A stretch of DNA of 60,195 nucleotides, from contig JAFRIR010000114.1 of NCBI GenBank assembly GCA_017432685.1, positions 1-60,195 on the forward strand, written 5' to 3'. Source of the DNA: Flexilinea sp. (lineage in GTDB: Bacteria; Chloroflexota; Anaerolineae; Anaerolineales; Anaerolineaceae). The notes below the pieces were generated by a model. It was not told the origin of the DNA. It worked only from the letters and a program-made list of their open reading frames with translations, and did no database searches. A program made the position numbers and the translations under genes. Shown here one piece after another: positions 1-6,730 of this stretch (position 1 is its first letter; each line of letters begins with the position of its first letter).

Positions 1-194
1 ACCAGACCAAGGGAGTACTGTGCCTGTTTTTCTGCAAAGAATTCTCAAATCCGGTCTGAAAGCTGTTCGGCTTTTCAACTGTCACTTAAATCATGTTTGT
101 TTCGAAGCCTATGAAAGCTTCATGAATAATTCGGGTTTATTTTCCTACTGAAAAGGGATATGAAATAATAGATTTATATCTCCATAAAAAGGAT

Positions 195-803
195 TTGGAG
201 GCAGAAAAGAAACAAAACGCTGTATATAGCTTTCTGGATTTGATTAGAAGAGGCAGTGTGGTTTTGAATGGTCCGGCAGTTGACCATGATTTTCTTTTTC
301 CAAATGGAAACCATGATGAAATCCACATTTATGTAACCAGAGATGATAACGTGTTTCTTCGATTTCTCTATTATAGTTTTCCAAGATTCCTAAATGGTTT
401 AAATTCGGATTATGTTGATATCATTAGACAGACTTTAGGCGCGGATCATCTTCTCGGGACAAACAGCATCCGTAAATATGATAAATTCGATACTAATATT
501 CCTGGCTTGACACTTGGTAATGCAATGATTGTTATGTCATCGTTCTGTTATTCTCAACGATCTTTGGCATATTATCGAAGTGAGCCAATATATAAAGCAA
601 TAAAAATCACATCAGGGAATGCTCAGTCCCTCTGTCCTTCTTGTCGTGATTTATTCGATCAAATTTTTCCAATAAACGGAATGATTCCCGAAATACCGAA
701 TCCGGCTTGTCTGAACCGGATACGTCCTTGCACATTAGACTATTATCCGCTTATTGAAATCAATGAACCAAAAAGGAAGGGCTTGTTTGGCCTATTTAAA
801 TAA
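195..803 (+). CDS. Hypothetical protein, AT-rich, possibly 5'-truncated
   Basis: I do not recognise this 202-residue protein. It is soluble-looking (no signal peptide or membrane segment), ends in a basic, phenylalanine-rich tail (KRKGLFGLFK), and has one CxxC pair (about residues 147-150). The listed start is a TTG with only AAGGA two bases before it, which is a poor distance. The frame stays open upstream to position 126 without an ATG, so the true start may be elsewhere or the gene may have lost its 5' end. The stretch is AT-rich like the dinD relic downstream, and it probably belongs to the same integrated element that ends at tRNA-Arg. Bases 1-125 show no gene that I can support. Confidence 0.5.
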   Translation: MEAEKKQNAVYSFLDLIRRGSVVLNGPAVDHDFLFPNGNHDEIHIYVTRDDNVFLRFLYYSFPRFLNGLNSDYVDIIRQTLGADHLLGTNSIRKYDKFDTNIPGLTLGNAMIVMSSFCYSQRSLAYYRSEPIYKAIKITSGNAQSLCPSCRDLFDQIFPINGMIPEIPNPACLNRIRPCTLDYYPLIEINEPKRKGLFGLFK

Positions 804-860
804 TCCTCGGGCGTGTGGTAAAAGCCATCGGTCCGGATCTGTAAAAATGGAACGTGAATT

Positions 861-1205
861 ATGAGAAAATTGATACTTCTTTCTTTATTATGTTTATTAC
901 TTGTTGGCTGTAATTTACCGTCCTCACAGAAGAAAAGTTCCTCGATAAAAGTGGATTATGAAACCGCCGAGGATTTCGAGACGGCGCTTAATTCTGGCAT
1001 TGATGGAAATGGAAAAGTGGTTACTTTTACAGTGACTGATTTCAAACCTGACAGCGCCTTTGGTTACAACCTCATAACAGGCGAACATCTTAATTTTTGT
1101 TCGTCATCTCATCCCGGTGCTCAAATAGGCGATACTATGACTGTGCGTATTACGGGAATCCAAAGCCTTCTTGGATCCTACATTATCACCTATGAAAAAT
1201 TATAA
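861..1205 (+). CDS. Small lipoprotein
   Basis: A 114-residue protein starting with a classical lipoprotein signal: MRKL, a hydrophobic run, then a lipobox LVGC with the lipidated cysteine at residue 17, followed by a Ser/Lys-rich linker. It should be exported and anchored to the outer face of the membrane. The mature part (about residues 30-114) alternates short beta-strand-like segments and ends TVRITGIQSLLGSYIITYEKL-like, which resembles small OB-fold lipoproteins; that fold is an inference. It lies between the unknown gene at 195 and the dinD relic and probably travels with the integrated element. No function can be assigned. Confidence 0.65.
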   Translation: MRKLILLSLLCLLLVGCNLPSSQKKSSSIKVDYETAEDFETALNSGIDGNGKVVTFTVTDFKPDSAFGYNLITGEHLNFCSSSHPGAQIGDTMTVRITGIQSLLGSYIITYEKL

Positions 1206-1254
1206 TTTGCCGACGACGGCAAAATGTTCAAAACTGGGAAAAGGAGAGATAGCT

Positions 1255-1671
1255 ATGAATGAGATAAATACTTACTCCGACAAAATCTTTGAAGATATTA
1301 AGCATGTCAATGAATACGGTCAGGAATACTGGCTTGCAAGAGAATTAAGAGTAATCCTTGAATATACTCAATGGAGAAATTTTCTTCCAGTAATTGAAAA
1401 GGCAAAAGAATCGTGTAATAATAGCGATTTTCCCTTAAACGACCATTTTGCGGACGTCCGCAAAATGGTTAATATTGGGTCTGATACATATCGTGAAATT
1501 AATGATATTATGCTTTCCCGTTATGCCTGCTATCTGATCGTCATGAACGGCGATCCCAGAAAAGAAATCATCGCTCTTGGCGGCACCATGCCTGAAGACC
1601 TGCCAACCCCTGATAAATCCATCAAACAGCTGGAAAAGGAACAGAAGAAACTCAATTCCAGCAAAGCGTGA
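1255..1671 (+). CDS. dinD: Internally deleted DNA-damage-inducible protein D (DinD)
   Basis: The 138-residue product starting at ATG 1255 (preceded by AAAGGAGA) matches both ends of the DinD family but lacks its middle. Residues 1-106 carry the N-terminal BRO-like region, with EYWLARELR, DHFADVRKMVNIGS and LSRYACYLIVMNGDPRKE. The C-terminal part carries the family ending GGTMPEDLPTP...SIKQLE. In full-length DinD (about 275 residues) these blocks are separated by roughly 140 residues, starting at a QTYF motif; here the ALG before that motif joins directly to the C-terminal GGTMPE. The join keeps the frame and falls where both flanks encode LG, as expected from recombination between short repeats. 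E. coli DinD inhibits RecA filaments; whether this short form does anything is unknown. An upstream ATG at 1171 is in frame but overlaps the lipoprotein gene. Confidence 0.75.
   Translation: MNEINTYSDKIFEDIKHVNEYGQEYWLARELRVILEYTQWRNFLPVIEKAKESCNNSDFPLNDHFADVRKMVNIGSDTYREINDIMLSRYACYLIVMNGDPRKEIIALGGTMPEDLPTPDKSIKQLEKEQKKLNSSKA
1442..1469. repeat. Perfect 28-nt palindrome inside dinD
   Basis: Bases 1442-1469 are identical to their own reverse complement, centred on GGACGTCC. They encode the HFADVRKMV segment of DinD, and the minus strand reads the same peptide. A smaller related inverted repeat (TTTGCCG / CGGCAAA) sits just upstream of the gene near 1207-1224. It may be a protein-binding site or an inserted palindromic unit. 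Confidence 0.9.
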
Positions 1672-1693
1672 CAAACCGATCGATTTCGATTGG

Positions 1694-1757
1694 TTTAACC
1701 GTGTTTATTTCAACACGGTTAAAAACAGAAAACCGCCGTAGATGCATTTGGCGGTTT
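1694..1757. repeat. Two hairpins between dinD and the recombinase
   Basis: Two inverted repeats follow dinD. The first has perfect 12-bp arms at 1694-1705 and 1712-1723 with a 6-base loop. The second has 8-bp arms (AAACCGCC / GGCGGTTT) at 1730-1737 and 1750-1757. Neither has a clean T-run, so a terminator role for dinD is possible but not certain; they could also be part of recombinase gene control. Confidence 0.55.
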
Positions 1758-1806
1758 CCGTCCGGTACGTTACTCCGGATTATTCTAAAGCCAAGGATAT
1801 TATACC

Positions 1807-3378
1807 ATGAACGTTTCCCCATTCCGAAAAGGTGACAAGGTCGTCGGTTACTGCCGTTACTCCGAAGGCACCGAGCAGGGCCTGAAAAACCAATCCACCG
1901 AGGAGCAAGCCGACGCCATCCGGCGTTTCTGCGATGAGCAGGGCCTTGTCCTCACGCGCATCTTTGCCGATCCGTTCGCGTCCGGCCGCTCCGTCGCCAA
2001 GCGTGACCACTATTTGGAGATGCTCTCCTTCCTGCTGCAAAAGAAGAAACCGGACGTGCAGGGTTTGATCGTCTGGGACTGGGAGCGCTATGGCCGCAAT
2101 TTTGACCAGGCGCAGCTGGATGCCGCTCGTCTCCGCATGGCCGGGTATAAGCTGTTTTCCCTCCAGCAGCCGATTGCTGACGATGGTCCCTTTGCCCATG
2201 TCCTGGAGGCGATGTACTTTGCCAGCGCTCAAAACCAGAGTGATATGATCTCCGCGGACGTCAAGCGTGCGCTGCAGGCAAACTTCATAAAATATAAGGT
2301 GGTTCCGCGTTCCTGCGTTCCTGCCGGTTGGGTGCCGGTTCGGGTGGAAATGGGTCAGCTCTCCGACGGCGCTCCGCGTGTCGGGTATCGCTTTGAGCCT
2401 GATCCTGCGCTCATCGATTCGATCCGGTCGGCCGTTAAGCTGCGGATGGAAGGGAAGCCGGTGAGGGACATCCTTCAAATGCTGGGGAAGCCTTTCACTG
2501 ACTGTAATTCTGTTTTGAAGCTGTTCCGAAGGCCGCTGCTGTATGGCTCTTTTACTTATGGCGGGACCACCATCGAGGATTACTGCGAGCCGATCATTTC
2601 CAAGGATGAATGGGCAAAGCTCCAGGTCAAATGTGACGCCATGCGGAAGTCTCCCCGGCGGGATGGTTCCGGTGCATACTCCAAGGACAGGGCTATGCTC
2701 TCCGGTCTGTGTTGGTGTGCTGTCTGTGGTGAGCGGGTGTATATCAACCGGCGGAAATCAAAGGGTAAGCTGTATGAAACATATTACTGCAATCACAAGC
2801 ACTCAAATTTCCGTAAGGAATTATTGGACGCCATGGTTCTGGACGCTTCCGTCGATATCCTTTCCGGTGATTATTATGAGCGCATGAAGGCTCGGTTTGC
2901 GGAAACGCGGGAGCTGCCTGCCGACGCGGCCGCCAATGCAAGGATCCAGACGCAAATCGCGGCCGTTGATAAAAAGCTGGAAACCATCGCGGACGCCATC
3001 GCGGTTGCCGGTCCGTCCAGGACGCTGCTGCTCAAATTGAAAGACCTGGAAACGCAAAAGGAAGGCTTGCTGGCCAGTCTGGAACCGGATGCCGCGCTTC
3101 CTCTTGAATCTCTGCTGAAAAATATTGATTCTCTGCGGGATTATATTCTGTCAATCATCCGGGACGAAAAAAGCACCACGGAAGAGCTCCGCGATGCTCT
3201 TTCTCTTTTTGTTCAGGCCGTTTTCACTTATCCTGACGGGATGGTTGCTATCCGCCATACCTTGCCCGGTGTTGGGTGTAACGCTCTCGGCGTCCTCCCC
3301 ATTTTCGGGCAAGTTGGGAGTGAAATGAGCGGACTGCTCTCAGCGCCCCCAGAGGGAGTCGAACCCCCAACCTCCTGA
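1807..3378 (+). CDS. Large serine recombinase (integrase) of an integrated element
   Basis: A 523-residue site-specific recombinase. The N-terminal catalytic domain (about 10-150) starts with VVGYCRYS, where Ser19 in the YxRxS motif is the expected nucleophile, and continues with the family's IVWDWERYGRN region. A recombinase domain follows (about 165-270). A zinc beta-ribbon (about 295-340) is visible as CWCAVCGERVY...YYCNHK. A helical, coiled-coil-like segment lies at about 365-430. Length and order fit large serine integrases of phages and conjugative elements. The last dozen codons (APPEGVEPPTS) are read from the 3' half of the oppositely oriented tRNA-Arg gene, which places the recombinase at the very edge of an element inserted into that tRNA. 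The element body should extend left beyond the window. It is GC-richer than the cargo genes before it. Confidence 0.9.
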   Translation: MNVSPFRKGDKVVGYCRYSEGTEQGLKNQSTEEQADAIRRFCDEQGLVLTRIFADPFASGRSVAKRDHYLEMLSFLLQKKKPDVQGLIVWDWERYGRNFDQAQLDAARLRMAGYKLFSLQQPIADDGPFAHVLEAMYFASAQNQSDMISADVKRALQANFIKYKVVPRSCVPAGWVPVRVEMGQLSDGAPRVGYRFEPDPALIDSIRSAVKLRMEGKPVRDILQMLGKPFTDCNSVLKLFRRPLLYGSFTYGGTTIEDYCEPIISKDEWAKLQVKCDAMRKSPRRDGSGAYSKDRAMLSGLCWCAVCGERVYINRRKSKGKLYETYYCNHKHSNFRKELLDAMVLDASVDILSGDYYERMKARFAETRELPADAAANARIQTQIAAVDKKLETIADAIAVAGPSRTLLLKLKDLETQKEGLLASLEPDAALPLESLLKNIDSLRDYILSIIRDEKSTTEELRDALSLFVQAVFTYPDGMVAIRHTLPGVGCNALGVLPIFGQVGSEMSGLLSAPPEGVEPPTS

Positions 3379-3416
3379 TTCGAAGTCAGTCACTCTGTCC
3401 ATTGAGCTATGAGGGC
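3344..3416 (-). tRNA. tRNA-Arg (anticodon TCG)
   Basis: On the minus strand the acceptor arms GCCCTCA and TGGGGGC pair (one G-T), the D-arm GCTC/GAGT, the anticodon stem with loop CTTCGAA (anticodon TCG) and a T-arm with loop TTCGACT are all present. The anticodon stem has one mismatch at 27-43. CCA is not encoded. The 3' end overlaps the end of the serine recombinase gene, so the 3' part of this tRNA is probably the attachment site core. Confidence 0.9.
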
Positions 3417-3434
3417 AATTTATAATAAAAAAAG

Positions 3435-3505
3435 CTGGGCACAAAGGAGTCGAACCTCTACATACAGATTCAGAGTCTGCTGTCCTGCCATTAGACGAGT
3501 GCCCA
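3435..3505 (-). tRNA. tRNA-Gln (anticodon CTG)
   Basis: On the minus strand the acceptor arms TGGGCAC/GTGCCCA pair perfectly, the anticodon stem GCAGA/TCTGT encloses loop CTCTGAA (anticodon CTG), and the T-arm carries GGTTCGACTCC. CCA is not encoded. It lies 18 bases upstream of tRNA-Arg on the same strand, so the two are probably co-transcribed. Confidence 0.92.
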
Positions 3506-3598
3506 TCTTTTGAACAGTCAATATTGTATCACCGTCCAATAATTTGTAAAGGAAATTCCTCAAATTTGTGACTTTTTGTAATATTTGTATATATTACC

Positions 3599-3702
3599 GG
3601 TAACAATTCAGAAACCGATGGCGCAACACAGAATACAGCCCTTTTGTGCGGGCTGCACCACAGCGAAAGAGCAGTCTCCGTGTGCTCCCTGAACAACAAC
3701 TA
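3599..3702 (+). repeat. R1 element, copy A
   Basis: Diverged member of the ~104-bp R1 family. The left end GTAACAATTCAGA and the right end CCCTGAACAACAAC are degraded versions of the family's terminal inverted repeat. The interior keeps the family blocks ATACAGCCC and GCAGTCTCCGTGTGCTCC. Its right edge coincides with the stop codon of the msrC-like gene on the other strand. Confidence 0.75.
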
Positions 3703-4197
3703 ACAGACACGAAATCCGGCCCAGTCGCAATTCTTCTCCAGCACAGCCACAAACCGCTGCAGACAGGCAGCATCGATCTCATCAAAACGGGCAGGCTCGG
3801 GGCTGTCAATATCCAATACACCAATCACCTTTCCTTCATAATGGATCGGAATAACGAGCTCTGATTGGGATCGGCTGTCGCAGGCGATATGCCCGGGGAA
3901 GGAATGCACATTCCCCACACACTGCACCCGATCCTCGGCTGCCGCAGTTCCGCAGACGCCCTTGCCCATCGGAATACGGATACAGGCTGGACGCCCCCAA
4001 AATGGACCGAGAATCAGCATATCTTCCTGAAGCAGATAGTAACCGGCCCAGTTGATGGCTTCCAGCGATTCTCCCAGCAAAGCGGCCGTATTGGCCAGAT
4101 TCGGCATGACCAGCCGTTCATCTGCAGTCAAAGCATCCGCCTGCTTGACCAGCAGATCATAAAAATCTCTTCGGTCCTGTGTTTCCTGTGTTGGCAT
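3700..4197 (-). CDS. msrC: GAF-domain free methionine-(R)-sulfoxide reductase
   Basis: A 165-residue single GAF-domain protein of the fRMsr (MsrC/YebR) family. It reduces free L-methionine-(R)-sulfoxide in the cytoplasm with thioredoxin as electron source. The three family cysteines are present with the correct spacing: Cys72 (RPACIRIP), Cys82 (GKGVCGTA) and Cys106 (GHIACD), matching E. coli Cys84, Cys94 and Cys118. Other family signatures include VHSFPGHIACDSRSQSE and a C-terminal FD.ID..CL. The length equals the family norm. It has R1 copies on both sides (copy A at its stop, copy B 17 bases before its start), so transcription must cross or start next to a repeat. The start ATG at 4197 is preceded by AGGAGGATC. 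Confidence 0.9.
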   Translation of the reverse strand: MPTQETQDRRDFYDLLVKQADALTADERLVMPNLANTAALLGESLEAINWAGYYLLQEDMLILGPFWGRPACIRIPMGKGVCGTAAAEDRVQCVGNVHSFPGHIACDSRSQSELVIPIHYEGKVIGVLDIDSPEPARFDEIDAACLQRFVAVLEKNCDWAGFRVC

Positions 4198-4213
4198 AAT
4201 GATCCTCCTATCC

Positions 4214-4316
4214 TAACTGTTCTGAACCTGGAGACGCATCACGAGGTACAGCCCTAATATGCAGGCTTCACCGCAGCATCAAAACAGTCTCCGTGTGCCC
4301 CGTTCTGAATAGATAC
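4214..4316 (+). repeat. R1 element, copy B
   Basis: Ends are TAACTGTTCTGAACC on the left and CGTTCTGAATAGATAC on the right, imperfect inverted repeats of each other. The interior shows TACAGCCCT...GCTTCACCGCAGCATCA...CAGTCTCCGTGTGC. It lies directly upstream of the msrC-like gene, in the same orientation as copies A and C. Confidence 0.8.
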
Positions 4317-4456
4317 CTCCCTTCAATACTTTCCGCAGATACTCTCCGATTATATACACTTTCCACAGTTTTTGCAAATGAACCACGTGCACCTGTCCTG
4401 CATGAATATGGCTTTTCAGGGCATTTATGATTTACAATCGAGAGCAGAATTGAAAT

Positions 4457-4559
4457 AATCTTTTCAGAACCTGGCGCCGCACCACAGAATACAGCCCTGC
4501 TGCGCCGGCTGAGCGGCACCATCAGGGCAGTCTCCGTGTGCTCCGTTCTGAATAGACAC
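4457..4559 (+). repeat. R1 element, copy C
   Basis: Left end TCTTTTCAGAACC and right end CCGTTCTGAATAGACACC frame the usual R1 interior (ATACAGCCCTGCTG...CAGTCTCCGTGTGCTCC). It ends 16 bases before the ATG of the thioesterase-methyltransferase gene. The 140 bases between copies B and C hold nothing I can identify. Confidence 0.8.
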
Positions 4560-4575
4560 CAAAAAAGGGAACGAA

Positions 4576-5466
4576 ATGAAGACTTTAACGATCGGAACAA
4601 GAACCACTGATGAATATATCGTGACACAAAAAGATACCGCCAGAACCTTTGACAGCGGCGGTCTGGACATTCTCGCCACGCCCATGCTGATCTGCTCCGC
4701 GGAACGCAGCTGCAAAAACATGGTCGACCCGCTGCTGGAAGAAGGACTGGGAACCGTCGGAACGATGGTGAACATCCGGCACCTGGCGCCGACACCGGTC
4801 GGCATGAAATATTGGTGCGAAAGTGAGATCACTGCCATCGAAGGGCGGATGATCCGCTTCCACGTGACGCTCCGCGATGAAATCGAGATCATCGGGGAAG
4901 GTACTCATGAGCGTTTTGTCATCAATAACGAACGCTTCAGCAATAAAGCGAACCGTAAGCTTGGTCACGTCACGGACTTTTCCGAAGAATCAATGGAAAA
5001 GCTCACCGCACTGATGCGACAACAGCTCCGCACGGCCATCGGCCGCAAGGCGCTTGAATTCGGAAGCGGGAAATGCTCTCTTGCGGAAACGCTAATCGGA
5101 GATCTGGAGTACCTGGCATGCACCGACAAGTCCGATAAAACACTCAAAGCCATCCAACAGCAGCCCGACAAGAATGAGATCACCCTGATCCCGGACAGCG
5201 AACTGGGCGAAGACTGTTATTTCGGACGTTTCCATATGGTCTATACGCTGTTCGGTTTTCACGACCTGCCGCATCTGGTCGACGAGATCATGCGTCTGCG
5301 CAGGCTGATCCTGAAGGGCGGGAAGATGGTCGTTATCGACTTTGCAGCGGATGGCTTTGCGGATGAATGTATCAAACAGCTCAAACGCTGCGGGTTTGAA
5401 AACATCACTGAAGAGACCTTTGACATAGACGGGAACCCCGCATTCCTGCTTGAGGCGGTAAAATAA
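4576..5466 (+). CDS. Hotdog thioesterase fused to a SAM methyltransferase-like domain
   Basis: A 296-residue two-domain protein. Residues 1-130 form a hotdog thioesterase of the fluoroacetyl-CoA thioesterase (FlK) type. The three FlK catalytic positions can be seen: Thr35 (ILATPM), Glu43 (CSAERS) and His69 (NIRHLAPTPVG). Residues 135-296 look like a class I SAM-dependent methyltransferase: a helical lead, motif I as LEFGSGKC, an acidic strand end, IPDSELG, and LKGGKMVVIDF before a C-terminal strand pair. Stand-alone FlK-like proteins are about 130 residues, so this is a real fusion in one uninterrupted frame. The substrate is unknown: such thioesterases release small acyl-CoAs. The start has GGGAACGA just upstream and sits right after an R1 copy. 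The methyltransferase half is short, so its activity is less certain than the fold. Confidence 0.75.
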   Translation: MKTLTIGTRTTDEYIVTQKDTARTFDSGGLDILATPMLICSAERSCKNMVDPLLEEGLGTVGTMVNIRHLAPTPVGMKYWCESEITAIEGRMIRFHVTLRDEIEIIGEGTHERFVINNERFSNKANRKLGHVTDFSEESMEKLTALMRQQLRTAIGRKALEFGSGKCSLAETLIGDLEYLACTDKSDKTLKAIQQQPDKNEITLIPDSELGEDCYFGRFHMVYTLFGFHDLPHLVDEIMRLRRLILKGGKMVVIDFAADGFADECIKQLKRCGFENITEETFDIDGNPAFLLEAVK

Positions 5467-5551
5467 GACTACAGGAAGCAGGATTCAGGATTCAGAATTC
5501 TGTAGACGCATACATAGATGAACTGACTCTCATTGTATACAAATTCGGAAT

Positions 5552-6142
5552 ATGGAAACTACAGCACAAAAAAGCCTCTTCCTCTTTTGGACCTTTTTCA
5601 AGTCTATGATGTTTGCCTTTACAAACGGTTCCGTCGCGCTGCCGGCCATTGAACGGGGCGTCGTTGACAAAAAGCATTGGCTGAGCCATGAAGAATTCTG
5701 GACTTACCCGGTTCTCGGGCAAACACTGCCCGGCGTTATATCGATCCATAATGCCATCCTGATCGGGAACCGGATCGCCGGACCGGCAGGCGCCTTCAGT
5801 GCATTGATGGGGGTCATACTTCCCGCTTTTGTCTGCATGCTCGGGATCGCAGCACTATTTCAGGCTTACGTCGATAACCCATACATTCAGGGCGCCATCC
5901 GCGGGATCAGGGTGGTTTCCGTTGCGATCATCCTCGGCAATGCTGTCCGCCTTCTCCAAACCGTACCGAAACAGGCTTTTTCCATCGTGATGGTGCTTGC
6001 CGCAGTTTTCGTTCCTTTGCTGACCGGGTTCGGCGCATTCCAAACGATCATTGCCTGCGGAATTGCGGGGATCCTCAGCATCCTTTTCATGCCCGCTGCA
6101 CCGGATCACCCCCAAACTTCTATCAACGGGGACAATGACTAA
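5552..6142 (+). CDS. chrA: Chromate transporter, first half (CHR domain)
   Basis: A 196-residue membrane protein with one CHR domain. The family pattern is visible: FFKSMMFAFTNGSVALPAIERG, then SHEEFWTYPVLGQTLPGVISIHNAILIGNRIAGPAG, then several hydrophobic segments. Single-domain CHR proteins work as pairs. The next gene starts two bases after this stop and encodes the partner, so together they make up a split ChrA. Family members export chromate or related oxyanions; the true substrate here is unknown. The intergenic stretch before it (5467-5551) contains a short GGATTCA heptad repeat. Confidence 0.88.
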   Translation: METTAQKSLFLFWTFFKSMMFAFTNGSVALPAIERGVVDKKHWLSHEEFWTYPVLGQTLPGVISIHNAILIGNRIAGPAGAFSALMGVILPAFVCMLGIAALFQAYVDNPYIQGAIRGIRVVSVAIILGNAVRLLQTVPKQAFSIVMVLAAVFVPLLTGFGAFQTIIACGIAGILSILFMPAAPDHPQTSINGDND

Positions 6143-6144
6143 CC

Positions 6145-6708
6145 ATGGACTTGACGCTCTTTCTGCTCTTCCTGAAAATAGGCATCACCTGCTTTGGCGG
6201 CGGTTACGGCATGATGTCCATGATTTTCGATGAAGGCGCCAAACGGGTCGGACTGACCATCAATGAGTTCACGGACATGGCAGCGCTCGAGCTGGTCTGT
6301 CCAGGACCGATCGCTTTGAATTCATCCACCTATATCGGTTATATCAAAGGCGGCGTCAGCGGCTCGATATTTGCAACTTTGGGGTTGATTTTACCTACGG
6401 TGACGGTCAGCATCCTGACCATCATCTTCATGAAGAAATTTTCCGAAAGCCGGATCGTCCGCGGACTCTTCCGCGGGATCACACCGGCCTGCGGCGGGCT
6501 GCTGATCTACACCTCGATCACACTGATGCTGAGCATCTTTTTCGGGACCGAATCAATACACGAAATACACGAACTGATTTTCACGCGAGAAACGATAACG
6601 TTGTTAATTTTATTTGTATCCGCCCTTATATTGCAATTTCGGTTTAAAATAGACCCTATAGTGCTCACGCTGATCGGTGCTGCAACCGGCCTCGTCTTTC
6701 TCCACTGA
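6145..6708 (+). CDS. chrA: Chromate transporter, second half (CHR domain)
   Basis: A 187-residue membrane protein, the second CHR half. It shows FLKIGITCFGGGYGMMSMIFDEG and MAALELVCPGPIALNSSTYIGYIKGG, the usual second-half motifs, and four to five hydrophobic segments. It starts two bases after the first half ends, so the two are almost certainly co-translated and assemble in the membrane. Its end overlaps the longest reading of the following beta-lactamase-like gene, though that gene more likely begins at 6731. Confidence 0.88.
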   Translation: MDLTLFLLFLKIGITCFGGGYGMMSMIFDEGAKRVGLTINEFTDMAALELVCPGPIALNSSTYIGYIKGGVSGSIFATLGLILPTVTVSILTIIFMKKFSESRIVRGLFRGITPACGGLLIYTSITLMLSIFFGTESIHEIHELIFTRETITLLILFVSALILQFRFKIDPIVLTLIGAATGLVFLH

Positions 6709-6730
6709 GCCAAAACAAAAAGGAAACGCG

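Noticed and set aside
4268..4892. Minus-strand frames across R1 copies B and C
   Set aside because: They consist of repeat DNA plus the antisense of the thioesterase domain.
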